A stretch of 64,000 nucleotides of DNA, from the NCBI GenBank assembly GCA_949130495.1, contig OX422221.1:148885405-148949404 (forward strand), written 5' to 3'. This DNA is from Sambucus nigra. Taxonomy: Eukaryota; Streptophyta; Magnoliopsida; Dipsacales; Adoxaceae. The translations under genes and the position numbers were made by a program. Below the pieces are notes generated by a model. It was given only the letters and a program-made list of their open reading frames with translations, had not been told where the DNA came from and searched no databases. This document shows, piece by piece, positions 51,457-62,482 of this stretch; positions within the stretch are counted from its first letter, which is position 1, and each line of letters starts with the position of its first letter.

Positions 51457-53500
51457 ATGGCACCTGAAATGCCACCGCCACCTCTTCCCCCGCCAGATGA
51501 TGGGGGAAGACCCAGTTCCAGTCAACTGCCACCTCAGTCTGAGATGGATGATGTGGCGGTAGCCTTAAAGTCTCTGGGAGCAAGCCAAAGGATGATGCAG
51601 GAGCAGTTCACAGCTCTAAGCCAAAATATGCTAAGACCACCAGGGGTTTCACCTGAGATGATTACTCTGGTAGCAGCTTCAGGACAGCATGAGGCCAGGG
51701 GACCACCCCAGGCACCACGTAAAGAACTTCCTCCCCCTCAGCGGCGTAGGGATGTTGCTGATTTCCAGCGTCTACACCTGGGGAGGCAAGGAAACCCTTG
51801 CCCTGAGGACATGTATGACGACCTGGAGGGAGAGGAGGCCCCTATAGAATGCTGGGAACCATATGAGGTCTCCAACAATACTGTACGACCTCTCCAGGAT
51901 AGTAAAGGAAAGTGCGGGTGACCAAATCCTGATGATCGCCCGAGAGGCTCTGCTTTTGATCGCTTGAGCATGGGGTCGGCCTTTGAGAGGCTCAGCCCAG
52001 TAAATGACCTGCGGGAAAGATTGTCCAGGTCAAGGAGTGCTGCGAGGTCCAGGAGGGAGGCAGCAGATGGATGACCCCAAGGACGGGATGACGGTCAAAG
52101 GGAAGTAAACATCCAACACAGACCTGCCGCAGTAGAACCCTCTGTCCACCTTAAAGAGGCGGCAGGGGATAACATCGGCCAAGACGACCCTACGAGGCCC
52201 TGGAATGACTCGATCCAATGATTAGAAGATAAGATCGGTGATATACTGAAGAGCCGGGCCCCTCTTCAGAAGGGATACACCATAGGCTCACCCTTTGTGG
52301 CAAAGATAGTCAACTTCCCTACGCCATCAAGGTTCAAGCCACCTGTGATCACCCCAAGATACGACGGGAGCACCAACCCTGTCCACCATGTTGAGATGTA
52401 TCAATCAGTAGCAGACATATACTCTATCTCAGATGAGATGAGGTGCCGTGCCTTTTCTGGTACCCTGACTGGGGCTACACATGTCTGGTAGACGTCTCTT
52501 CTAAAAAATTCTATTGAAAACTTTAAGTAGTTGGAGGACCTGTTCATCCACAACTTTTGCTTTGGGGTGAGGCCACAGAAGAAGACCACCCACCTACTCT
52601 ATGTTAAGAAGGGGAAGAATGAAAGTCTGAGGGACTACATAGACAGATTCAATAAAGAAAAGCTGGAGGTGGAAGACTATGAGGAGAGTATAGCTATGAC
52701 AACCCTGATTGGAGGACTCCAAAAGGGGAAGCTGTTATGGAAGCTTGCTGAAGACCCTCCGAGGACGATGGCTGAATTGATGTCAACAGTAGGAAAGGTG
52801 ATGAACGCCGAAGAGGCGATGGCCACAAAATATGAAGATGAAAAAGGAGGCGCTAGTGGGGGTAAATACCCTCAGAAGAACAAAGAGGGGAAGAAGAGGT
52901 CTATGGATGACAAGTTAGCTAGTTACACCCCTCTAACGGTCAGCTGTGAACAAATTCTCAATGAGATAAAGAGTGATCGGTCCCTGAAGTGGCCTGAGAA
53001 GCTGAGGGCAGCCCCCAACAAGAAGAATAAGAACTTGTGGTGTGAATTTCACCAAGACCACGGCCACGTAACAGACAAATGCTTTGCTCTGAAAGATGAG
53101 ATTGAGAATATGCTGAAAGAAGGGAAGCTCAGAAATTACGTCAATAAAGGTTCCTTCAAGAGGGGCCGAGGGGACGACCCCAGAAAGAAGCGGGGCGATG
53201 CATGCAGAGAAGGTCCTCAAAAAAGAAGGGACGACCCTTCTGAGGATGAAGACTACCCTGACCTCCCGCTGAGAGACGACCAAGGCCTTGTCAAGAGGTT
53301 TAACATGATCTCGCTCGGGGTGGGAATGATATCTGGGGGTCTATCAGGAGGAGGGTCTGAGGTCGCCAACAGGAAGGCCCCTGTGGTTGAGGCCAGGGCA
53401 GTGACGAAGACGTTACACTCAACCTCCCTGGAGGCCAAGTCAGAAAAGAGGAAGAAGGTTGATATGGACACCCTCATAGTGGGGTTATTGAGAATGGACT
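51457..53500 (+). pseudogene. gag: gag of the intact Tat element, five in-frame stops
   Basis: One frame runs from ATG 51457 (MAPEMPPPPLPPPDDGG) to the protease. The N-terminus is Pro-rich and low in complexity. The capsid-like core lies at about 52290-52830, with NFPTPSRFKPPVITPRYDG and SLRDYIDRFNKEKLEVED. A zinc knuckle C-X2-H-X4-H-X4-C at 53041-53082 (CEFHQDHGHVTDKC) is the form usual in Tat gag and should bind the genomic RNA. In-frame stops: TGA 51919, TGA 52072, TGA 52219, TAG 52492, TAG 52528. There is no frameshift in gag, so decay is by point mutation only. It would be made as a gag-pol polyprotein. Confidence 0.9.
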
Positions 53501-54011
53501 TTAAAGGCCTCCTAGCCCCACACGACGACCCACTCGTCATCACAACTAGGGTACACGGGTGTGAGGTGCTGTGGATGTTGGTCGACGGGGGCAGTTTTGC
53601 AGATGTAATGTTTTGGCCGTGCTTCAAGGCCTTAGGTCTCAGCCGTGCTAGACTCGTCCCATACCATCATCCATTGATTGGATTCAGTGGGAAAAGGTTC
53701 ATCCCCTGGGAGTGTATGAGGTCGATGTTAGGATGGGGGACGAGTGGCCGAGATGGCTTACCAAGAAGGTCAGTTTCTTTGTGATGGATGAACATGTGTT
53801 TTCGTCTTACAACATCATACTGGGGCCTGTGTCCCTCAAGGGGTTTGAAGCTGTGCCGTCTACGGTCCATCAGATGATTAAATTTCCTACCCCTTACGGG
53901 GTGAGGAAAGTTCAAGGAGACCAGACGACAGTGCGAGAATGTTACTACAACTCCGCTGAAGAAAGGGAGGCACACAAGAGGGCTACGACCACTTACAATA
54001 TTGATTAACTA
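53501..54011 (+). pseudogene. Retropepsin-like protease and protease-RT linker
   Basis: Follows gag in the same frame. The catalytic motif is VDGGS (53581-53595), where DTGS or DSGS is usual; VDGGS occurs in Tat proteases, as I recall. It continues ADVMFWPCFKALGLS and LIGFSGKRFIPW. A frameshift at about 53708-53712 moves the frame, after which YNIILGPVSLKGFEAVPS and IKFPTPYGVRKVQGDQ are the linker typical of the lineage. A TAA stop lies at 54006-54008. The enzyme would cut the polyprotein inside the particle. Confidence 0.8.
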
Positions 54012-55556
54012 GACCCCAGGGATGAGACGAAGCTCAAGAAAGGGGAGGCCGCAGAAGAGGTAGAATCCATCATCCTCGATGAGGATGACCCGAAAAAAAC
54101 CGTCCAAGTCGGCAAGTCTCTAAAGCCCAATATCAAGGAAGGCCTCATTAAACTGTTGAGGAGAAGACAAAGCGTCTTTGCATGGAGTCATGTAGATATG
54201 CCGGGGATTGACCCTGAAATCATGTGTCACAAGCTCAATGTGGTAGAGGGAGTGAAGCCGGTAAAGCATAAGAGGAGAATTTACTCTAGAGAAAAGTATG
54301 AGGTCATTAGGGATGAGGTCAAAAAATTAGAACACGTTGAGTTTATCAGAGAGGTCATCTACCCTGAATGGTTGTCAAATGCAGCCATTGTTCCAAAGGC
54401 CAACGGGAAGTGGAGAATGTGTGTGGACTTTACAGACCTCAACAAGCACTATCCCAAAGACAACTTCCCTCTCCCCCGCATTGACCAGATGGTAGACGCT
54501 ACCGCAGGCCATGAGCTCATGAGCTTCATAGATGCCTATTCAGGGTATAACCAGATCTTCATGAACCCTGAAGACTAGGAGAAGACAACCTTCATCACTG
54601 ACAAGGGGACATACTGTTATAGGGTCATGCCCTTTGGCCTAAAATATGTTGGGGCAACGTACCAGTGCCTCGTAAATAAAATGTTCGAAGACCAAATTAG
54701 GAAGTCTATGGAGGTTTATGTAGATGACATGCTGACTAAGAGTTTGAAGGCAGAGGATCATGTGGCATACCTGTAGAGGACCTTTAATACGATGGACAAA
54801 TACCAGATGAAGCTTAACCCGGCCAAGTGTGTCTTCGGGGTCGGAGCAGGGAAGTTCTTTGGATTCATTGTCAACCAAAGAGGCATCGAGGCTAATCCTG
54901 AAAAGATAAATGCCCTTGTTGAGATGAAGACCCCCAAGTCCATGAAAGACGTTCAGAGACTCACAGGGAGAGTTGTTACCTTGAACAGGTTCGTGTCTAG
55001 GGCCATAGACAGGTGTCTACCATTCTTCAAAATTCTCAGAAAAGCCTTCGAATGGAGTGAAGAGTGTGATGAGACCTTCAAGGAGTTAAAATCATACCTG
55101 GGGTCTCCTTTGCTGTTGTCACGACCCGTACAGGGGGAACGACTTTATGTGTACCTTGCCGTCTCAGAGCCAGCCATCAGTGCAGCCATTGTGAGAGACG
55201 AAGACGAAATACAGAAGCCTGTGTATTTTAATAGAAAGGCACTCCAGGGGGTAGAGCAAAGATATCCAAGGATGGAGAAATTGGCCTACGCCTTGATCCA
55301 TGCATCAAGAAAGATGAAGCCATACTTCCAGTCCCATACGATGGTCATCCTCACTGACTTTCCCCTTAGTCAGGTTTTGCACAAGCCTGAAAAATCAGGG
55401 AGGTTAATGGCCTGGGCTATAGAACTGGGGGAGTTTGACATAGTCTATCATCCTAGGACGGCCATTAAGGGGCAAGCATTAGCAGACTTCGTGGCTGAGT
55501 TTACTTGGGAAGGTGATGAGGCCGAGGATGAGAGCCTCAGGAAGATAGATAACTGA
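54012..55556 (+). pseudogene. Reverse transcriptase and gypsy RNase H
   Basis: RT begins near 54150. Motifs are EFIREVIYPEWLSNAAIVP, KWRMCVDFTDLNKHYPKDNF, PLPRIDQMVDAT, ELMSFIDAYSGYNQIFM and the active site YVDD at 54717-54728, kept. TAG at 54576 and TAG at 54774 interrupt it, each where Gln (CAG) would fit. The thumb and connection carry FGFIVNQRGIEANPEKI. RNase H follows at about 55180-55500 with KPVYFNRKALQGVEQRYP and TDFPLSQVLHKPEKSGRL. The segment ends at TGA 55554. It copies the RNA into DNA and removes the RNA strand. Confidence 0.9.
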
Positions 55557-56170
55557 CAGGGTGAGCTCACCGACATGACTACAGATAAGGCTAAGACGAG
55601 CACCGCTAGAAGGAAAGTGGTTGAAAATGAAGAGGGAAGATATCTCTTTAGACAGGGGTCACTCACCGAGGGAGGTTTCTCATAAGAACACACCGTGTGG
55701 AGTCTCTTCGTCGACGGGTCCTCTTCCGAAAGCGGGAGTGGAGCTAGGTTAATAGTATCAGCACCCAAAGGCACAGACATTCAGTACGCCCTGAGGTTTA
55801 AATTTAAGGCCTCCAACAACGAGGCCGAGTATGAGACCTTGATAGCAGGCCTCTCCTTGGCCAGATCACTTAGTATCAGTCAGATTTTGGTTCAGAGTGA
55901 TTCGAGGCTAGTAGTGAATCAGATACTAGGAGCCTACGAGGCTAAGGACGAGAGGATGGCTAGGTACCTTGAGAAGGTGAGGTCATTACTGAAAGGCTTC
56001 AGAGAAGTGAAATTAAATAGGACACCTAGGCTCGACAATGGCCGTGCTGATGCCCTTGCAAGGTTGGCCTCGGCAACTAGGATAGAGATCAGGAGGACGG
56101 TCCCAGTAGAAATTTTACTTCAGCCAACTATTGAAGATGCTGAGGGAACACTTGGCAATTGCCTAAATGT
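55557..56170 (+). pseudogene. Second, archaeal-type RNase H
   Basis: An extra RNase H between the gypsy RNase H and integrase, known as an acquired domain of the Tat lineage. The frame is open from about 55686 (WSLFVDGSSSESGSGARL). The four acidic positions look kept: D in FVDGSS, E in SNNEAEYETLIAGL, D in VQSDSRLVVNQ and D in NGRADALARLAS. The linker before it, 55557-55685, has stop codons. It may process the polypurine primer or replace the older RNase H; this is inference from published work. Confidence 0.85.
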
Positions 56171-57405
56171 TTCTCAGGAAGCTTCGTGGATGGACCCTAT
56201 GATCAGGTACATTAAAGAGGGGGAGATGCCAGAAGCAAGGCAAGAAAGGAAGAAGTTGAGATACAGGGCTGCAAAGTTCACTATCATTGGGGACACCTTG
56301 TACAAAAAGGGATTTTTACTCCCCTTACTTAGGTGTGGGCACCCATCTGAAGTCCCATCCATTTTGCAAGACGTGCATGAAGAAACGTGCTCAAGCCACA
56401 TTGGGGGCAGATCCTTAGCGAAGAGGGTGATCACCCAAGGATACTGGTGGCCGACTTTGGGGAAAGACACCTCAGCATATGTAAAAAGTGAGATAAATGC
56501 TAGAGATTTACCACCATCCCTCACAAACCCCATCATCCTCATACCTCCATTACATCGCCATGGCCATTTACAGTGTGGGGGATCGACCTCATAGGACCCT
56601 TACCAAGAGCAGTCAATAACTATCGGTTCCTCATCGTAGCTATTGACTATTTCTCAAAATGGGTGGAGGCCGAACCGATGGTCACGATAACAGAGAAGAA
56701 GACCTTCCAGTTCATCTGGAAAAATGTTATATGCAGATATGGTCTCCCTAACACCCTCATCTCGGATAACGGGACTCAGTTCAAGAATACCTCTCTACAG
56801 AAGTACTGTGAAAGGGTGAGTATCAAATAATTTTTCTCCACCCCAGGCCGACCTCAGGCCAATGGGCAAACAGAAGTAACAAATAGGACAATCCTAAATG
56901 GAATCAAGAAGAGGCTTGAGGAGGCAAAAGGAAGATGGGTCGATGAGTTATATGCTGTGTTGTGGGCATACAGGACGACAGTGAGGACCTCTACCGGAGA
57001 GACCCATTCATGCTAGCTTATGGCTCAGAAGCCGTCATCCCCACCGAGATTGAGTTTCCTACTCATAGGGTCCAAATGTATGACCCCCAGAGAAATGCAG
57101 AAGAGAGGAGACTCAACTTAGACCTGATTGAGGAAAGGCGGGAGGACGCTGAGATAAGGCAGGCAGCCTACCAGCAGAGGACCGCAAGGTTTTACAATCA
57201 GAGGGTGAAACAGAGGCCAATCGCAGTGGGGGACTTGGTCCTCAAGAAGACTTGGCAAAAGCCCAAAAAGCTCCATCCTAATTGGCATGGCATATATAGG
57301 GTCATCGATGAAGTCGTCCCTGGTACTTATTGACTAGAAAACCTAGAAGGGGAACCCTTTTCCAACCCCTGGAATGCAGATCATTTGAAAAAATACTATC
57401 AATAG
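56171..57405 (+). pseudogene. Integrase
   Basis: The zinc-binding part has DVHEETCSSHIGGRSLAKRV and QGYWWP near 56370-56455. Its Cys pair is lost to a frameshift at about 56470-56490 and two changes. The core is in the next frame: WGIDLIGPLP (56573), DYFSKWVEAEP, ISDNGTQF and ANGQTEV, giving D-59-D-35-E with all three catalytic residues. TAA at 56828-56830 and a second frameshift near 57000 interrupt it. The C-terminal part shows [20 protein letters not shown] and GDLVLKK. TGA 57331-57333 sits where CGA would fit, and the reading ends HLKKYYQ, stop TAG 57403-57405. It would insert the DNA copy. Confidence 0.85.
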
Positions 57406-57545
57406 TGTTGTAAGGTCTTGATGGACCATAATTGAAATAGGTGTTGCTTCGACAGAACACTTGTAAAATTAATGAGAAATATTAGTGTTTCCTCGCATCC
57501 TGTGTTCATCAGTTCTAGTACGCATGGAAACATCTACAGAGAACT

Positions 57546-58430
57546 ACCCTTGGCTATAATGAGGGTCAATGGAGGGGACAACCCCACCATTGTCCTCAAG
57601 AAAGACGAGGGAAAACTTTGTTAAAAACCATTAATTTGGTAAGTTGAACCCTCGGCTATAATGAGGGTCAATCGATGGGACGACCCCGCCATTGTCCTCA
57701 ATAAAGACGAGGGAAAACTTTGATAAAACCCATTAATTTGGTAAGTTGAACCCTCGGCTATAATGAGGGTCAATGGAGGGGACGACCCCACCATTGCCCC
57801 CAAGAAAGACGAGGGAAGACTTGAAAACCATTAATTTGGTAAGTTGAACCCTCGGCTATGATGAGGGCCTGTGAAGGGGACGACCCCACCACTGTCCTCA
57901 AGAAAGACGAGGGAATGCTTATTTAAAGCCATTAATTTGGTGATTAACCCTCGCCTCTGATGAGGGTCAGTGGAGGGGACGACCCCACCGCTGTCCTGAA
58001 GAAAGATGAGGGAATACTTGTTTAAAACCATTAATTTGCTGATTAACCCTCGGCTATGATGAGGGCCAGTGGAGGGGACGACCCCACCACTGACCTCAAG
58101 AAAGAGAAGGGAATACTTTATTAAAAGACATTAATTTGGTAAGTTGAACCCTCGGCTATGATGAGGGCCGGTGGAGGGGACGACCCCACCACTGACCTCA
58201 AGAAAGACGAGGGAATACTTGTTTAAACCATTAATTTGGTTATTAACCTTCGGCTATGATGAGGGCCAGTGGAGGGGAAGACCCCACCACTGACCTCAAG
58301 AAAGAGGAGGGAATGCTTATTTAAAACCATTAATTTGGTGATTAACCCTCGGCTATGATGAGGGCCAGCGCGGGGGATGACCCCTCGTTCACCCTCAAGA
58401 AAGATGAGGGAGAGGTTAGTAGCATTAACA
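57546..58430. repeat. 98-102-bp tandem repeats, nine units, 3' UTR of the intact Tat element
   Basis: Units start at 57546, 57648, 57750, 57848, 57947, 58046, 58148, 58246 and 58345 (last one partial). The consensus begins ACCCTCGGCTATGATGAGGG, then a phrase with GGAGGGGACGACCCCACCAC, CTCAAGAAAGACGAGGGAA and ACCATTAATTTGGT. Each unit starts with a CCCTC/GAGGG hairpin. The junction varies between GTAAGTTGAACCC and GTGATTAACCC. Tandem repeats here are known for Tat/Ogre elements and have been proposed as a source of satellites. The 57406-57545 stretch before it holds nothing else. Confidence 0.95.
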
Positions 58431-58575
58431 AAGATTCACAACACAAATAATGCAAAAGGCGAAACATGGAAGACAGTAAAGGAGATGATAGTATAAATGA
58501 AATATCAAGTGTTATACAAGATAGAGTACAAAAATGTTAATTACATCAAGAGGGTATGGGCTACAGACAACCACC

Positions 58576-61300
58576 CTATGGGACAATATCAGAGGGCAGG
58601 GCCTCAACATCCACAAGAGGGGTTTCCTCAATGACCACAAATGGATGATCCTCAGACGTGCCGACACCCTCGACTTGCACGTGGGATTTCACCTGGGTTA
58701 GAGCCTCGGCAATCAAGGGGTAGTCTAGTTGAACGGCCTTCAGAGAGGGACGGACTGAAGAGACGACATCGCCGAACTTGAGGACGACCCACCGACAAGC
58801 CATCATTATCCCTCTCTCCAAATACTCAAGGCCGAAGCCTTGGAACTCATCTGAGAGTTTATAGGCTTCCACATCATCTGCCTCGATGTTCTTCATAGCC
58901 TCAGATAGCTCAATCTTAAACTGGGCCTCCCGGTGGGACATGTCTTCATCCTTCTCCTTCAGAAGAAAGTCTTTGGCCTTCAGGTGCTCAACATGCTGTC
59001 TCGTTAGATCATCCATAATTCGTGCATGTTCAGTTCTGGCACTCTCTAACTCAGCCTTTGTAGTATCTAAGTCAGCCTGCAGGTCGGCCTCATGCTGGAT
59101 GGCCCTCTCGGCCTTATGGAATTTCTCCTGATTCTCAGCCATCCATTTAGTTGCCGAGGTAAAGGCGCATACAGAATGCACAGAAAAATAAACAGATGTC
59201 AAGAGGCCGAGGAAACAGTTGGTGAAAGAATACAATTAAAGGAATGAATCAAGACCAATACCTGGGCTAGAGCGTGCAGACCATAGTCATACACTTTGGC
59301 TGGAGGCATCTTTGACAAGAAGTCGTAATCAGCAGCCGAGGGAGTAGAAAGCATTGATGCCTTGGCTGCCCTCAAATTTACGATGACTGACGAGGGCTCG
59401 GCCCTCAGATGTGCTAAGTTCTGGGACCAGAAGGCCCCCATGCTAGATGAAGAAGCAGTCCCTTCAGATGCTTTGACCCTTGCCCTCGTCCGAGAATCTG
59501 GCTGAGGGTCAATAGGAATCTCAGGCTCTTTTCTTTTGTGTCTATCGACTGTCGGCTCAACAATCGTTGGCCCCACGACCTTCGTTTTCCTCGGAGCCTG
59601 CTGAGGCTCCTTACCCTTCTTCTTTACCAAGCCTGATAGTAAACTGGGAGCAGTCATTTCCTAGAGATAGTCTGATACACCAGCAGGACGACCTGAAAAG
59701 GGTACGACACATGAGAAAAATGTAGAGATAAAAAGGAAACACTTGAAAAAAGTAAAGAACAGTACAACTCACATAGTTCTGTAAGGGGGCCGACCTTCAG
59801 ACCAGCTTCCTTGAGGAACCGAGGGGTCATCAGATCTTCAAACTTTGGAAGTTCACCCCCTCTCCCTCGTCCCCTCAGATATTCAATAATATCTTTCTCT
59901 TCCAGGTTAAGTCCGGGGTCTGACCTGGCCTTCATTAACGGGTTAGACCATCTTCGGGGGACCCTCGGACCATCGGCTACAGGAGATGCCTCGGCGGAGA
60001 ACTCCCACTCCCCAGAGACGAAGAAGAATCTCTTCTTCCAATTGTGGTTGGAGGTTTGTGCCACGTGGAGAAGTTTTTTCTCAGACCTTCTCACCCCTAG
60101 ATGATAGTACCCAGGCTGTTTGGACGAAGATGTGATATTATAGCAGGCCAAGAATATGTCAGCCGAGGGCTCATCAGTGAAAGCATTCTTCCACAGGGAG
60201 ATGTAACCTAGTATCGTCCTCCAGGAGTTGGGAGGAAGATGAGAGGGGGCAATACCGAGGGCTTGATAGGATATCTACGATAGCAGGATGCAGAGGGAAC
60301 ATGACGCCAACCTTGAACATTTGTTCATACACTGCAACCTCACCCTCTTCACCCTCAAAACCCCTCTTAGACTCAGAGGGAACCCTCATGGTTATGCTGG
60401 GGGGCACTCCATAGGCATGTCTCTACAATAAGGGGTTGCGATCCCTAATGGAGGAGATATAGGACGAGGCATGGGAGGTATCAACCTAGTTATCTGAATC
60501 ATCGCCCTCGTCCTCAGTCCCCTCTCCCTTGGCCTCGTCATCTGCCAAAGGTCCATGGGGAAAGGCCCTATGGAAGGCATGTGGAGATAGGGTTGTCACA
60601 GGGACACCCTTGGAGGGGACCATACCCTCGGCTTGTCGGGCCGGGTTTAGGTCAGATGTCTCTATCCTACCAGAAGGTTTAGCGCCAGTTGGCGAGGATG
60701 CTCTCTCATCCATCTCACTTGAATGATACTCGGCTGGAGGATGGGAAGACCCATAAGACTCAGATGGTTCAAATGGTTTTATTGTGGCTAGAGGAATGGG
60801 AAATATGGGTTGTACCCAGTTAGGGTCGGCCCCTCGTCTCCTCTCTTCCTCTTCCTCTATTCGCCTGATCTCTGCAGAGAGCTTCTCTCTCAAGGATGGG
60901 AATTCAGATGCTAAACTATAAAGCCTCCTAAGCATTAAAAGGGAAGACCCCACACTTAGAGATTTAAGCTAGCTACAAACAAGTTTATAGTTGACCAGGT
61001 TGGACTTTTGGATCGAAATAAAAGAAATCAAGAACACTCAAGAACTAGTTGCCGGAGAAGACACCGGAAAAAGTTATGAGACAACCCAAGGAAAATGCAG
61101 CCCTACGAGCCTAAAATAAGAAAGCAAACAGAAATGAAGATAAAAGAGAGCGCTAGGCCAAAGGGATTACCTGATAAAGAGAGAGCAAGACTGCCAAAGC
61201 TCAAAGCGGTGAAGGTGCAGAAATGGCAATGAAGCTGGTGAAAGGCTAGAGAGAGAGAGCTTGGGCGCGAAGAAGAATAAGAAGGGGAGTAAAACTTCAA
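58576..61300 (-). pseudogene. Antisense ORF of the intact Tat element (PF04195-like)
   Basis: On the minus strand, from 60953: an acidic N-terminus (LSAEIRRIEEEEERRRG, DEGDDSDN), then PSITMRVPSESKRGFEG and YEQMFKVGVMFPLHPAIVDI near 60390-60270, a pattern of the putative gypsy-type transposon domain. It continues ACYNITSSSKQPGYYHLGV at 60148 and ends in a coiled coil (58576-59160). A GT-AG intron at 59772-59693 keeps the frame into 59657. A second donor (CAG/GTATTGG, 59261) has no clear acceptor. A 5' untranslated intron 61169-60930 is possible. Breaks: stops near 60487, 60422 and 59661, and a frameshift near 60268. It is more decayed than the homologue at 1-3224. Role unknown. Confidence 0.75.
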
Positions 61301-61305
61301 AAATC

Positions 61306-61313
61306 ATTAAATA
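61306..61313 (-). promoter_or_regulatory. TATA-like box before the antisense ORF
   Basis: TATTTAAT on the minus strand, preceded by TTAGG, resembles TATTTAAA at 3299-3306. It lies between the 3' LTR and the antisense gene, so it would drive the gene independently of the LTR promoter. Confidence 0.4.
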
Positions 61314-61511
61314 CCTAAGTAATGAGTAGGCCAATTACCCAAGGCAGTGCCCAGCCCACGAGGAGGGCATCATTAGGGCACAAAGTCCCAGGCCAAGTGT
61401 GCATCCGCCACGCCTTGGAAACATCAGCTTGACAGGTGTCATTCATCTAACTAACCATACACTCATCTCATTTGCAACATTATCCCTCAGCCATCTCAAC
61501 AGCACCTAAGG

Positions 61512-61529
61512 CTAAGGGCTGGGGGTGAT
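61512..61529 (+). promoter_or_regulatory. Polypurine tract of the intact Tat element
   Basis: CTAAGGGCTGGGGGTGAT directly before the 3' LTR start at 61530. Confidence 0.75.
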
Positions 61530-62482
61530 TGATATACCCGCGTATACGTTCGGCCAGGCCGAGGGCGTACTCCACCTGGTTCAGGCCCAAACGACCCTCT
61601 AAGGGGCCGACCCTCCAACAGGCCCAGACGACCCTTCAGGGGGGCGACCCTTCATCAGGCCCCGGATGACCCTTCGAGGGGCTGACCCCTAATCAGTCTC
61701 AGATGTCCCTCCAAGGAGCTGATCCTCCAGTAGGCCCAGACGACCCTTCAGGGTCGACCCTTCATCAGGCCCCGGATAACCCTTCAGGGGGCCGACCCTT
61801 CATCAGGCCCCGGACGACCCTATAAGGGGCCGACCCCTCATCAGGATCAGATGACCCTCCGAGGGTACGACAGTACGAGGCCTAAATTAGGCCAGACACT
61901 ACCGGAAGGAACTTTGCCCTCGGCCTCATCTCATAGGCCGAGGGTGACATCATCACAGCGCGTGGTTTAGGAGACGCGTGGAACAGTGCGCGTGAGGCTC
62001 ACATGGCATATGGGAGACCGTTATAACAAAATCACACCCTCACATGAGGGAATATTATGTCATCATTTGGCATCTACAGGTGTCAATAGGGGATTGGCTA
62101 GATCATCATTCACATGCACCATGCATACTTGGGGGGTACACTACACCCCCCAAGACCTATATATACTTATCACCTACAACCCTATAGGGGGATCGATCAA
62201 TTACTGTAACCCTAGCTAAAACTCTGCTTGTACACATGGTAGAGAGACAGAGGAGCTTATGTGCATGGTATCTAAGGCCATTAGTGCCCATACTTAGTAT
62301 ATCACACACTCACAGTGGATGTAGGCCAAATTGGCTGAACCACTATACATCATTGTCTTATTTCCTCTTATAATCATCTCCTTCTACACACTTATACACT
62401 TATACATCTGTATGGCTGCCATGGTCACTACTGTTTGAGCTCATTATCACTTATCCGGTGGTGCTAAATCTTAGCATCATCA
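61530..62482 (+). repeat. 3' LTR of the intact Tat element
   Basis: Same length as the 5' LTR. Mismatches with it are concentrated in the first 330 bp (about 30) against about 20 in the last 620 bp. TATA box at 62158-62165. Followed by the target duplicate TTACC at 62483-62487. Confidence 0.95.

Larger units (their letters stand above)
50320..62482 (+). mobile_element. Complete Tat-lineage Ty3/gypsy retrotransposon, 12,163 bp
   Basis: Two direct repeats of equal length (50320-51272, 61530-62482) start TGATATACC and end ATCATCA, flanked by the perfect 5-bp duplication TTACC (50315-50319 and 62483-62487). Inside, in order: primer site, gag, protease, RT, RNase H, archaeal-type RNase H, integrase, tandem repeats, antisense gene, polypurine tract. 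The second RNase H and the antisense ORF place it in the Tat lineage (Retand-like). Hand comparison of the LTRs gives about 50 mismatches and no net indel over 953 bp (about 5%). With the usual plant rate of 1.3e-8 per site per year this is roughly 2 million years; the rate is an assumption. Stops and frameshifts make it non-autonomous. Confidence 0.95.

Noticed and set aside
53253..53627. 124-residue minus-strand ORF opposite to gag and protease
   Set aside because: Shadow of the coding frame on the + strand, as are 52933-53283, 56174-56542 and 55448-55780.
29714..57405. Endogenous pararetrovirus as the source of the RT fragments
   Set aside because: Integrase, LTRs, primer sites and the second RNase H fit Tat and copia retrotransposons, and no movement or coat protein motifs were seen.
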